Source: a virus. From it: 37,781 nt of DNA. The stretch's first letter is position 1; every line of letters starts with the position of its first letter. A program made the translations under genes and the position numbers. Where the stretch lies: positions 1-37,781 of the IMG/VR virus record IMGVR_UViG_3300046529_000553. One strand, written 5' to 3'. This document shows, in pieces, positions 31,084 to 37,536 of this stretch. The notes beneath the pieces are model-generated. The model was not told the origin of the DNA, did no database searches, and worked only from the letters and a program-made list of their open reading frames with translations.

Positions 31084-31448
31084 GCGGCCTCCGCCTGGTC
31101 GAGCAGCTCGATCACCGCCTCTTGCGAAATGACCGGCATGTCGCCAGCCAGGCCGACGATGTGACGCGCCTGCATTACGAGAAGCCCCAGGCCGCGCGCC
31201 AGCGTGTGCTCGACGGTCGCGCCCCGCGACTGCTCCCAGCCGGGAAGCAGCGCGATGCCGTCGCACGTCACGAGCTCGCGAATGTCCGCGCGCATTGCCG
31301 TCAGCCAGTCGGGATTGGGGCCGACGTCTATCTCCGCCGGATTGACGATCTCAAAGCCCAGCGCGCGGAGACGCGCCGCCTCGGCGTGGAATACCGGGAA
31401 GTTCAGTTCGGGCAGGTTGGACATCGGTCCGGCGATGTAGAGCTTCAT
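31080..31448 (-). CDS. DUF4406 protein (nucleoside deoxyribosyltransferase-like)
   Basis: 122 residues from the ATG at 31448 (GGGAGGGC site). The start Y-I-A-G-P-M-S-N-L-P-E-L-N-F-P-V is the DUF4406 hallmark, with A-A-R-L-R-A-L-G-F-E-I and N-P-A-E near 27-42, then I-A-L-L-P-G-W-E-Q-S-R-G-A near 66-78. The fold is related to nucleoside 2-deoxyribosyltransferases. In phages the reaction is unproven; nucleotide metabolism is the usual guess. Four-base overlaps link it to both neighbours. Confidence 0.85.
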   Translation of the reverse strand: MKLYIAGPMSNLPELNFPVFHAEAARLRALGFEIVNPAEIDVGPNPDWLTAMRADIRELVTCDGIALLPGWEQSRGATVEHTLARGLGLLVMQARHIVGLAGDMPVISQEAVIELLDQAEAA

Positions 31449-31852
31449 GCGACTGCCCTCCCGACGCGGCACATGGCCTGCATGCCGGCGACCAGCGCCG
31501 CGAGAGACGGCGAGGTCGGCACCGAAATCTCCCTGCTGCGCAGGCTCAGTTCCGCGGACGACGGAAACTTTTTTCCAGACCAGCGATACACGACCGGGGG
31601 CTGGCCACCGATGGACTGGCGGCTCTTCCCGACTCGCTCGACGTATCCATGCGCCTCAAGCGCCACGAAGACGTTCTTCAGGATGTCGCGGGATACCTGA
31701 AGGTCTTCGACGACCGCGCGCAGCGTCGCGTGCCGGCGGCGTTTCAAGGCTTCGAGCACGAGGCGCTGATTCAGCGGCATCGGTTTCGGGGTTCGCTTCT
31801 TCGGCGCGCGTGTGCTCAGATCCTGCCGCGCGTAGTTCTCATTTCCTCGCAT
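31445..31852 (-). CDS. Winged-helix DNA-binding protein
   Basis: 135 residues from the ATG at 31852, which lies 6 bases after GGAGGTG (a GTG at 31855 is an alternative). A basic start (K-K-R-T-P-K-P-M) leads to a winged helix at about 27-90: N-Q-R-L-V-L-E-A-L-K, then A-V-V-E-D-L-Q-V-S-R-D-I-L, L-E-A-H-G-Y-V-E-R-V and P-P-V-V-Y-R-W-S-G. It could regulate early genes, but no ligand region is visible. Stop overlaps DUF4406's ATG. Confidence 0.7.
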   Translation of the reverse strand: MRGNENYARQDLSTRAPKKRTPKPMPLNQRLVLEALKRRRHATLRAVVEDLQVSRDILKNVFVALEAHGYVERVGKSRQSIGGQPPVVYRWSGKKFPSSAELSLRSREISVPTSPSLAALVAGMQAMCRVGRAVA

Positions 31853-32388
31853 CACTTCACCTCCACGATCGTTAGTCCCCGCGCGGCCATCAAATGGCGC
31901 TTGATGCGGTATCCCTCGGTCACACGCCCTTTCACGTCTTCAATCACCTGCTCGCCAGCCCGCTCGTAGACGAAGTCGGCGACATAGCGCAGCGCCGGAC
32001 GCTTCCGGCCTGCGATCACGACTGGGTCCGCCAGGACGAACGGCACTTGCAACTCCAACTCGCTGATCTCGCCGCGCGCCTGCATCTGCACCAGCTCGTG
32101 CCAGCGCTTCATCTCGCGCTTGCTGTCGAACTTGATGCCGCCGCTTTCGCATTTCTCGTTGCGGTATTTGGTCGGTTTCTTCTTCGCGGCCGGAACCTTC
32201 GTCGCAGTCGCGAATGGGTCATATCCGGATGCGATGTCGTCGAACTCGCTCGCGGGCTGGTTGCCAGCGCGGCGCATCAACTCGCGCCGGGCAAAGTCCG
32301 GCCCGACGGAGCGGTCGTCGCGCACGCGCGCGGTGCCGACTTGTGTCGTTCCTTCCGGGTAATGGAGGGCTGCGGTGCGCTTGCTCAC
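31852..32388 (-). CDS. DUF1064 endonuclease-like protein
   Basis: 178 residues from a GTG at 32388 with GGAGG upstream, overlapping the replication gene stop (GTGA). The C-terminal 110 residues fit DUF1064: K-Y-R-N-E-K, I-K-F-D-S-K-R-E-M-K-R-W, E-I-S-E-L-E-L-Q-V-P-F, Y-V-A-D-F-V-Y, V-I-E-D-V-K-G and Y-R-I-K. Asp, Glu and Lys in the A-D-F and E-D-V-K motifs make a nuclease active site likely (restriction-endonuclease fold). The N-terminal 70 residues are unstructured-looking. Probable role in DNA replication or recombination. Confidence 0.8.
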   Translation of the reverse strand: MSKRTAALHYPEGTTQVGTARVRDDRSVGPDFARRELMRRAGNQPASEFDDIASGYDPFATATKVPAAKKKPTKYRNEKCESGGIKFDSKREMKRWHELVQMQARGEISELELQVPFVLADPVVIAGRKRPALRYVADFVYERAGEQVIEDVKGRVTEGYRIKRHLMAARGLTIVEVK

Positions 32389-33485
32389 GCCGCCTCCGTG
32401 TTGCCGTTTTTGTCGCGCGGGACGTCGTTGAAGTAGGCATAGAGCTGCTCGTACCGCTCTTCGCTCTCGCGGCCGACCGTGCGCAGCATGTCTTCCATCC
32501 ATTCGCCCGGGCCGGCCGCCTTGAAAACGCGGACCTTGAAGTGCATGAACGTCTCGCCGTCCTTCAGCTTCACGCCGAGTTGCGCGGCACGCGCCTCGAT
32601 GCCGCTCGACGTCTTCCACCAGTCCGAGGCGATCGCCTGCGCGCCGCCAGTCGCCCCGGATACACCGTCAGCCTTCACCGTGAACAGCCCCGTCCAGCCG
32701 CGCAGAACCGCTTCCTCGACCGTGACCTCCGGCGACTGTCCGGCTGCAGCGAGCTTCAGCAGCTTCTTGATCGACACCTGTGCCGCCGCACGCGTCCAGG
32801 GGGCGTCCTTGTTTTTGGCTTCGCGGTGTTCACACCACATCGCCCACACGTCCGCAGGGATGCCGTTAGGAAGTTGGAGATGGCGAAGCTCGTCATGCAA
32901 CGCAACTCGCGGCGCACGCCGCGCGAATTGCTGATCTAAGTTCTTCTCTTGCTCTACTAAAGCAATCTTGGTGTCGAAATTTGGAGGGGCTTCAGGTGAA
33001 ATTTCACCCCCTTCAACGTGGGATTTGGAGGGGCTTGAGGTGGGATTTACAGCCCCTTGAATATTGGAGGGGCTTGAATTTTCATCCCCCTTAGAACGTC
33101 GCGATTTGGAGTGGCTTGCTTTTTCACCCCTCTTCGCCACGTATTCTTCGAGCGTCGGCGGGCTCAGCGAGATTGTTTTGCCATTTCGCGGATCGACGCT
33201 CTGCACGATCGTCGCGCCGGCAGGAGCGAGCATCTGATAGATGACAATGCTCTGCGTGCGGCCCAGACGCTTATCGGTTTCCAGCAGGTAGCCCAGTTCG
33301 ATCAGCTTGCTTCGGGCACGGCGGATCGTCTGGATATTCAACTCGGTGTCCAGTTCGAGCTCGTCGTTCGTGACCCACGTCGAATAGTCTTCGGCGGCCC
33401 AGTTCGCGTAGGTCTTCAGCAGCGTCTTGGCGGACGAATCGCCGACGCGCTGACGCTTTGCCCATTGGTGTGCGTATCCGCTCAT
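32385..33485 (-). CDS. Replication initiation protein (lambda O-like organisation)
   Basis: 366 residues from the ATG at 33485. The N-terminal ~90 residues form a winged helix (L-L-K-T-Y-A-N-W-A, then T-W-V-T-N-D-E-L, I-R-R-A-R-S-K-L-I-E-L-G-Y-L). The middle 118-169 has Ser/Pro/Lys-rich repeats (S-S-P-S and S-P-S-K-S-H) encoded by iteron-like DNA. The C-terminal half has D-V-W-A-M-W-C-E-H-R near 215-230 and A-V-L-R-G-W-T-G-L-F. This fits phage proteins that bind the origin through the N-terminus. No helicase or loader gene is visible, so the host helicase may be recruited directly. Confidence 0.75.
   Translation of the reverse strand: MSGYAHQWAKRQRVGDSSAKTLLKTYANWAAEDYSTWVTNDELELDTELNIQTIRRARSKLIELGYLLETDKRLGRTQSIVIYQMLAPAGATIVQSVDPRNGKTISLSPPTLEEYVAKRGEKASHSKSRRSKGDENSSPSNIQGAVNPTSSPSKSHVEGGEISPEAPPNFDTKIALVEQEKNLDQQFARRAPRVALHDELRHLQLPNGIPADVWAMWCEHREAKNKDAPWTRAAAQVSIKKLLKLAAAGQSPEVTVEEAVLRGWTGLFTVKADGVSGATGGAQAIASDWWKTSSGIEARAAQLGVKLKDGETFMHFKVRVFKAAGPGEWMEDMLRTVGRESEERYEQLYAYFNDVPRDKNGNTEAA
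32979..33134. repeat. Four iteron-like repeats inside the replication gene (candidate origin)
   Basis: Four imperfect direct repeats read ATTTGGAGGGGCTT, a variable section, then CA-rich CACCCCCTT. TTGG cores are at 32981, 33025, 33064 and 33106, spaced 44, 39 and 42 bases. GGGG and CCCC blocks in each repeat could pair. Copy 4 differs at one G (GGAGTGGCTT). Lambda-type phages place their origin iterons in the middle of gene O in just this way. Confidence 0.65.
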
Positions 33486-33492
33486 CGTGGCC

Positions 33493-34191
33493 TCAGTGCA
33501 GATCCGCGCCGCGCATCTTCTGCGCAATCTCGGTGAGGCCCTTGGCGGTCACGAGAACCTGCGTGGTGACCTTCTCGGAACCGTCGTTGCGGTGGACGGT
33601 CGTGATCTTGTGCTCGAGCACGCCGCGCTGCAGCTTGTCCTGATAGGCGGTCCACGTCGCGCCGCCGGGACGGCGATAGATCCAACCGTTCGACTGCATC
33701 CACTCGAACACGCGCTTCGGCTGCTCCTGCAGGTTCTTGGCGGCATCGGTGATGCACATCGCACCCTGTGCAACCGTCAAGCGATTGAGCGCCTCGACCT
33801 TCGGCGCCGCGGCGGCGACCTCTTTCTGCAGGCGATCACGATCTTCCGCGAGATCCGCCGCCAGACGCAGCGCTTCAGACATCGTCTGCGGGATGGCGAA
33901 CGCGCTGGCCGCGGCCTGCTGCTCCAACTGCTGCCAGCGATCAACGAGACGCGCAGTGAACTGCGGTGAGAGCTGCGCGACGATCACATAGCTGTCTCGC
34001 TTGCCCACGCGATACTCGACTACGCGCTGCCCGAGGTGGTTTTTAACTTCCTCAGCCTGAGGAAGTTGAATCACGCCTTGATGTGCCAAATTCTCGATGG
34101 TCCGCTTCACGTTGTCGTGACGCGATTCGAGCAACTCGGCAATCTCGCGGCTCGACATCATCGGCGCGCCCGGCATCGTCAATTCGTTCAT
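33493..34191 (-). CDS. Rha/KilAC-domain phage regulatory protein
   Basis: 232 residues from the ATG at 34191 (GAGGT). Residues 1-85 match the Rha family: M-S-S-R-E-I-A-E-L-L, S-R-H-D-N-V-K-R-T-I-E-N-L, then Y-R-V-G-K-R-D-S-Y-V-I-V and L-V-D-R-W-Q-Q-L-E. A helical linker leads to a KilAC (antirepressor-type) domain at about 120-230: I-T-D-A-A-K-N-L, R-V-F-E-W-M-Q-S-N-G-W-I-Y and V-L-V-T-A-K-G-L. Such proteins modulate early phage gene expression or antagonise repressors; the target here is not known. Confidence 0.85.
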   Translation of the reverse strand: MNELTMPGAPMMSSREIAELLESRHDNVKRTIENLAHQGVIQLPQAEEVKNHLGQRVVEYRVGKRDSYVIVAQLSPQFTARLVDRWQQLEQQAAASAFAIPQTMSEALRLAADLAEDRDRLQKEVAAAAPKVEALNRLTVAQGAMCITDAAKNLQEQPKRVFEWMQSNGWIYRRPGGATWTAYQDKLQRGVLEHKITTVHRNDGSEKVTTQVLVTAKGLTEIAQKMRGADLH

Positions 34192-34199
34192 GGATGACC

Positions 34200-34385
34200 T
34201 CACAGGTCGTTGTCGTGACCGCACGGCAACGAGCCGTCGGCGGATTGACGCGCACCGCAGCCGATGCAGATCTTGCTCGGCTGGGCGGCGTCAGAAGGTG
34301 ATGTCGAGATCGGGCCGAGGAACATGCGCCCGATGCCGAGGAGTTCGAGAGCCGAATTGACGGGCTGCAGATCGCGCGCGCTCAT
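34200..34385 (-). CDS. Small protein with a C-terminal zinc-knuckle-like motif
   Basis: 61 residues from the ATG at 34385 that overlaps the preceding stop (ATGA). The C-terminus has I-C-I-G-C-G-A-R-Q, then S-L-P-C-G-H-D-N-D-L, giving C-x2-C and C-x-H that could bind zinc. The rest is unremarkable (A-L-E-L-L-G-I-G-R-M-F-L). It lies 8 bases before the Rha gene. Function unknown. Confidence 0.6.
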   Translation of the reverse strand: MSARDLQPVNSALELLGIGRMFLGPISTSPSDAAQPSKICIGCGARQSADGSLPCGHDNDL

Positions 34386-34594
34386 GCCTTCACCTTTTGC
34401 GCCAGAGCGCAACCAGACTTGAGCTGACCGAACTCGTGCGTCAGACGAAGGCGCATATCGGTGAGTTCGCCGTTGTAGCGAACGCCGCGAGCCGCCACGG
34501 CGCAAAGCGCCTCACGGATCTGCTTCTGCTCCGCCGGCGTCAGTGCTACCGGCGGTTCCCCCGGCATGAGAACCGGATTCGAATTGTTTTGCAT
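34382..34594 (-). CDS. Small helical protein of unknown function
   Basis: 70 residues; a GGGAGA site precedes the ATG. Starts with polar, Pro-rich sequence (M-Q-N-N-S-N-P-V-L-M-P-G-E-P-P), then a helix (T-P-A-E-Q-K-Q-I-R-E-A-L-C) and another with M-R-L-R-L-T-H-E-F-G. Likely a small two-helix protein. No family recognised. The 137 bases between it and the gene upstream contain no supported gene. Confidence 0.55.
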   Translation of the reverse strand: MQNNSNPVLMPGEPPVALTPAEQKQIREALCAVAARGVRYNGELTDMRLRLTHEFGQLKSGCALAQKVKA

Positions 34595-34731
34595 GGGATC
34601 TCCCGCCGGCGTACCGGTCAGTAGTACTAAATCGGAACATAAGAAGCCTGGCGTCCAAGCTGCTTGTGTATCGACTCATCCATGCAGGTGTCGGCCTCGT
34701 AACCGACTTGCTCCGTCAGTTGTCTGACGTT

Positions 34732-34926
34732 TTATTCCCCGCGACGCCCAATGTGGGCCACTTCAAACGCGGCTACTTCAGGGTGCAGCGGTCCATATGC
34801 TGAGCGCAGGACGTGATACCCAAGGTATTTCTGTGTTGAAACGCCCAGACTCGCCGCCAAAGCAGCCAACTCCCCAGCTTCAGGAATCGGAAGTTCAACG
34901 AGGAAGCTGGTTTTTCCTTCCTTCAT
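34732..34926 (-). CDS. Small unknown early protein
   Basis: 64 residues from an ATG that overlaps the preceding stop (ATGA). It includes F-L-V-E-L-P-I-P-E near the start and L-A-A-S-L-G-V-S-T-Q-K-Y-L-G-Y-H in the middle, which looks helical with a ribbon-like first strand. Could be a small DNA-binding or partner protein of the gene upstream. Not recognised. The 33 codons after its stop stay open in the same frame but have no start. Confidence 0.55.
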   Translation of the reverse strand: MKEGKTSFLVELPIPEAGELAALAASLGVSTQKYLGYHVLRSAYGPLHPEVAAFEVAHIGRRGE

Positions 34927-35147
34927 GCCGTTACAGCGCTCCCAACTTGGGACGACGCGACACTGACGCTCAGCAGATTCGCTGGCAAAGTGCCAATCGT
35001 GCCGAACAGAAAAAGCTTGGCAATTCGAGCAAGCGCAGCGGAATCGTGATCGATCCCATGCAGAGCCTTGTAGGCCTGCAATCCCTCGTAGACGGGGTCT
35101 TCGAGGCGGGTCTTGACTTCATTTCGAAACTCGGCACGACGCGACAT
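34923..35147 (-). CDS. Small early protein, possible ribbon-helix-helix type
   Basis: 74 residues with AGGGAGG just upstream. The N-terminal half reads R-A-E-F-R-N-E-V-K-T-R-L, then Y-E-G-L-Q-A-Y-K-A-L-H-G-I-D-H-D-S-A-A-L, which fits a short strand and two helices. The C-terminal part is Gly/Ser/Val-rich and probably flexible. As the first gene after the cro-like gene, it holds the slot of lambda cII-type regulators, but has no cII motif. Function uncertain. Confidence 0.55.
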   Translation of the reverse strand: MSRRAEFRNEVKTRLEDPVYEGLQAYKALHGIDHDSAALARIAKLFLFGTIGTLPANLLSVSVASSQVGSAVTA

Positions 35148-35225
35148 AGAACCTCCCTAACAAAAAGAAAAAGTTGAACGATGACCATCTTTACCGCGGG
35201 TGAGACCAACCTCCTTTTCTTCCAC

Positions 35226-35489
35226 CTAGATTTCGGCTGTCCGAGAAACACGCAATATCTCGAACCCTCGATAGTCCGGCCGAAGCTTCTCGCATGTGAT
35301 GCGTTCGTCTTTCAGCGCGTCCTCTATGAACGGGCACGCCTCGACCGGTGCACGCTTGTCCCTGTTGATCCACTGCCAGACGGCCTGCGTGCTACTTCCG
35401 ATACGGCGCGCGAAATCGGCCTGGCTGTCGCACAAGGAGACGGCGAGCTTCAGGGTTTCGAGCGCGAGGGTTTGGGCGGCGTTTTCCAT
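35226..35489 (-). CDS. Cro/YdaS-like HTH regulator
   Basis: 87 residues from the ATG at 35489; upstream in-frame ATGs at 35501 and 35498 would lie in the promoter. A YdaS/Cro-type helix-turn-helix is clear: A-V-S-L-C-D-S-Q-A-D-F-A-R-R-I-G-S-S, then A-V-W-Q-W-I-N-R-D-K-R-A-P, and a conserved end (A-C-P-F-I-E, I-T-C-E-K-L-R-P-D). It would bind the operators between itself and the repressor gene. The -10 box ends 8 bases before the ATG, so the message probably starts at or next to the ATG. Confidence 0.82.
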   Translation of the reverse strand: MENAAQTLALETLKLAVSLCDSQADFARRIGSSTQAVWQWINRDKRAPVEACPFIEDALKDERITCEKLRPDYRGFEILRVSRTAEI

Positions 35490-35496
35490 AGCCACC

Positions 35497-35525
35497 ATCA
35501 TAAACCTTTGTTTAAAGAAAATCAA
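35497..35525 (-). promoter_or_regulatory. pR-like promoter driving the cro-like and early genes
   Basis: On the minus strand TTGATT (35525-35520), 17 bases, TATGAT (35502-35497). The -10 shares two bases with operator 35501-35514 and the -35 overlaps the next operator. Predicted start at 35490-35489, at the ATG of the cro-like gene. Confidence 0.7.
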
Positions 35526-35559
35526 ACTCTTGTTTATGGCGCATGAACACAATTGTTTA
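35501..35559. promoter_or_regulatory. Three repressor operators (OR-like), 14-bp palindromes
   Basis: Copies at 35501-35514 (TAAACCTTTGTTTA), 35523-35536 (CAAACTCTTGTTTA) and 35546-35559 (AACACAATTGTTTA) follow the consensus TAAAC-N4-GTTTA. Centre-to-centre spacing is 22 and 23 bases, two helix turns. The first is perfect, the second and third are degenerate on one arm, as in a graded-affinity lambda-type array. Confidence 0.75.
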
Positions 35560-35572
35560 TACGATGCGCCCC

Positions 35573-36586
35573 ATGAGTCTGGGAAAGAACGTCAAGCACC
35601 TTCGCGCCTTAGCTGACATCGCACTGGAGCCCTTGGCGGAAGCCCTGGGCTTGGAGCGTGCTGCCGGCCGTCAAAAAATTTATGCGCTCGAAAAGCGCGA
35701 AAGCAAAAAGTCAGACATCGCTTCTGACCTCGCCAGATATTTCGGCTTCCCCGTCGAACGGCTGCTCTCCGAAGATCTGACGCACCTCACCAAGGACGAG
35801 TGGCTGGCGATCCGCAGCGCCTACTATCATTCCAATCCACCGAATAACAGCCAGAACAGCGGCCAGATCGAGCAATCGACAGCGCCGTCGCGGGCGGATC
35901 ATTCCCGAACAGAACTTGGGCGGACGGAAGCCCTGCAGCGTGTTCAGGCCGCAGGGAACTCCCTCGGGCTCTCAGCAATAGAAATTGCGAAGGCCGCCAA
36001 CGTCGATCAGAGGGTGGCCGAGCGTTGGCTGCGAGGCGAAGGCGATCCGCCCACGCTGGAGCAGGCTGTCGCGCTCCAGAACAAGTTTGGGATCAACGCT
36101 GTCTGGCTAACAAAGGGAAAAGGTGATCCGGGTGTTACCGTTCGCTTCACGGACGAGTTTCAGCCGATCCCCATAACGAATTGGAAGGCAATACCTGTGG
36201 TTGGCATGGCACAACTTGGAGATAACGGCTACTGGGCTGACCTGGAGTATCCAGTCGGCCACGGTGATGGCTACGTTACCTTCCCGACGAACGACCCCGA
36301 CGCTTACGCGCTTCGTTGCGAAGGTGATTCGATGCGGCCTCGCATCAAAGCCGGCGAGTTCGTGGTCGTTGAGCCGAATCACGAAATCGAGCCAGGCGAT
36401 GAGGTTCTCGTGAAGTCCATCGACGGACGCGTCATGGTGAAGGAGTTTCTCTACCGCCGCATGGGAAGAACACACCTCATCTCGACTAACGACGCTCACC
36501 CGCCGGTGGCATTTACGGATGAAGAAATCGAGAAGATGCATTACGTCGCCGGCATCGCGAAGCGGGCAATGTGGCGCCCTGCATGA
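35573..36586 (+). CDS. Phage repressor, two HTH domains and S24 autoprotease domain (CI-like)
   Basis: 337 residues if it starts at the ATG at 35573, just behind the third operator; ATGs at 35543 and 35564 would lie in operator DNA. The first helix-turn-helix-like region is at about 5-65. The second, at about 119-185, has S-A-I-E-I-A-K-A-A-N-V-D-Q-R-V-A-E-R-W-L, an XRE type. The C-terminal S24 domain has G-D-S-M-R-P (Ser253) and V-M-V-K-E-F (Lys290). No Ala-Gly or Cys-Gly cleavage pair is visible before the protease domain. It keeps the prophage silent by binding both operator clusters. Confidence 0.85.
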   Translation: MSLGKNVKHLRALADIALEPLAEALGLERAAGRQKIYALEKRESKKSDIASDLARYFGFPVERLLSEDLTHLTKDEWLAIRSAYYHSNPPNNSQNSGQIEQSTAPSRADHSRTELGRTEALQRVQAAGNSLGLSAIEIAKAANVDQRVAERWLRGEGDPPTLEQAVALQNKFGINAVWLTKGKGDPGVTVRFTDEFQPIPITNWKAIPVVGMAQLGDNGYWADLEYPVGHGDGYVTFPTNDPDAYALRCEGDSMRPRIKAGEFVVVEPNHEIEPGDEVLVKSIDGRVMVKEFLYRRMGRTHLISTNDAHPPVAFTDEEIEKMHYVAGIAKRAMWRPA

Positions 36587-36606
36587 TTTCCCTGGGGTTA
36601 ACAACA

Positions 36607-37344
36607 ATGAAAAGAACCCGGATCTTATTCACCTTTATCGCCGCGCTCGCGAGCGTCGACGCATTCGCTGATACCGAGTATGCGCTGCTCGCGCCCCCTG
36701 AGAGTATCGAGAGGATATGCATGCAAACAGCGGGCGTAACCTGCGTGCACGATGCGGAGCAGGCGGTTCCTGATAATTTGAGGCATAACGCGGCCCTTCC
36801 CTTGTCGCCGGACCAGATGTCGTTCCTCGATCGAGCAGGATCGCCGCGCACGGAAGTCCGCGGCTTCTTGATCCTAGCGGACGCGCAAACGCCAGGTGGG
36901 AATCGGTACTACCGCGCGTCGGCGAAGATCTTCAAGACAGCCTTTCTCGGAACCGGGATGAAGCAGGACGAGGACTACCAGCCAGTTTTCTGGTCTGAGG
37001 TTGGCGCCGAGTTCTCCGCAGCTCCCGTCAACTCGACCGCGGAAGCGGCGTTTGCGGCGGACATCGACAGAAAGGCCGAGCAAGAAGCGATGCGCCGACA
37101 GCAGCGCCAGCTGCTGCTCGCGCAAAAAGAAGCCGACGCCAGGTATCGAGCTTCGCCTGAATACGCGGCGTCGGAACGGAAGCGTCAAATCGAGCAATGC
37201 AAGGTCACAATCGTGCAGGCAAGAAAGGCTATCGCGCAAGACGAGCGTGTCGCGAAGATCTCCGGATATGAAAACAAGTTGCTGCGCGAGCAGGCCGCCA
37301 TCTCGATAGTGCAGTGCGAGGACTTGCTGGCGTCGAGCCAATAA
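36607..37344 (+). CDS. Secreted/periplasmic protein, candidate lysogen-expressed gene
   Basis: 245 residues from the ATG at 36607. A signal peptide is plain: basic K-R-T-R, hydrophobic I-L-F-T-F-I-A-A-L-A, then A-F-A-D with cleavage after Ala. The middle has a globular region with C-M-Q-T-A-G-V-T-C, probably a disulfide. Residues about 150-240 are helical, very rich in Gln, Arg and Glu, with a second Cys pair (E-Q-C-K, V-Q-C-E). It lies 20 bases after the repressor on the same strand with its own terminator, so it is probably expressed in the lysogen. Function unknown; surface exclusion is a guess. Confidence 0.65.
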   Translation: MKRTRILFTFIAALASVDAFADTEYALLAPPESIERICMQTAGVTCVHDAEQAVPDNLRHNAALPLSPDQMSFLDRAGSPRTEVRGFLILADAQTPGGNRYYRASAKIFKTAFLGTGMKQDEDYQPVFWSEVGAEFSAAPVNSTAEAAFAADIDRKAEQEAMRRQQRQLLLAQKEADARYRASPEYAASERKRQIEQCKVTIVQARKAIAQDERVAKISGYENKLLREQAAISIVQCEDLLASSQ

Positions 37345-37365
37345 AGATCGCAGACCACCAATACC

Positions 37366-37388
37366 AAACCCGCTTCGGCGGGTTTTTT
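37366..37388 (+). terminator. Strong intrinsic terminator after the repressor operon
   Basis: AAACCCGC (37366-37373), UUCG loop, GCGGGTTT (37378-37385), then TTT. It ends the repressor/secreted protein unit and isolates it from pL. Confidence 0.85.
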
Positions 37389-37452
37389 GTTGCGCTCGCG
37401 CGCCGCGCCTCGGCCCTTTCGGTGCGCTGTTACAACTTTCTCTGCGTCCACA

Positions 37453-37489
37453 TAAACATTTGTTTTGACATTGTCTAAACGTATGTTTA
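37453..37489. promoter_or_regulatory. Two repressor operators (OL-like)
   Basis: 37453-37466 (TAAACATTTGTTTT) and 37476-37489 (TAAACGTATGTTTA), the same 14-bp palindrome as at the repressor/cro boundary, spaced 23 bases. They lie across the -35 and -10 of a strong promoter. Confidence 0.75.
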
Positions 37490-37493
37490 TGAT
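37465..37493 (+). promoter_or_regulatory. pL-like promoter (TTGACA-N17-TATGAT)
   Basis: Perfect -35 TTGACA (37465-37470), 17-base spacer, -10 TATGAT (37488-37493). The -10 shares two bases with the downstream operator and the -35 two with the upstream one, the same geometry as pR. Transcription would start near 37500 and run off the window, presumably to integration or recombination genes. Confidence 0.8.
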
Positions 37494-37536
37494 TCATCCC
37501 ATGCGCTGAACGAAGAGCGCACCGGCGAAAACCGGG

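Noticed and set aside
32389-32619. Longer N-terminus of the DUF1064 protein
   Set aside because: Overlaps the replication gene in another frame; GGAGG and GTGA overlap support 32388.
34595-34731. Open frame after the stop of the gene at 34732 (Q-L-T-E-Q-V-G-Y and later M-D-E-S-I-H-K-Q-L-G-R)
   Set aside because: No start codon except one giving 18 residues; could be a remnant or a read-through extension but unsupported.
34970-35251. Minus-strand frame of 93 residues overlapping the early gene after cro
   Set aside because: It overlaps the better-supported gene at 34923-35147, which has a strong AGGGAGG site; its composition is Cys/Arg/Ser-rich and typical of a shadow frame.
37366-37388. Possible attachment site near the secreted-protein gene
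   Set aside because: No duplicate core, tRNA or integrase is in the window; the hairpin is a terminator.
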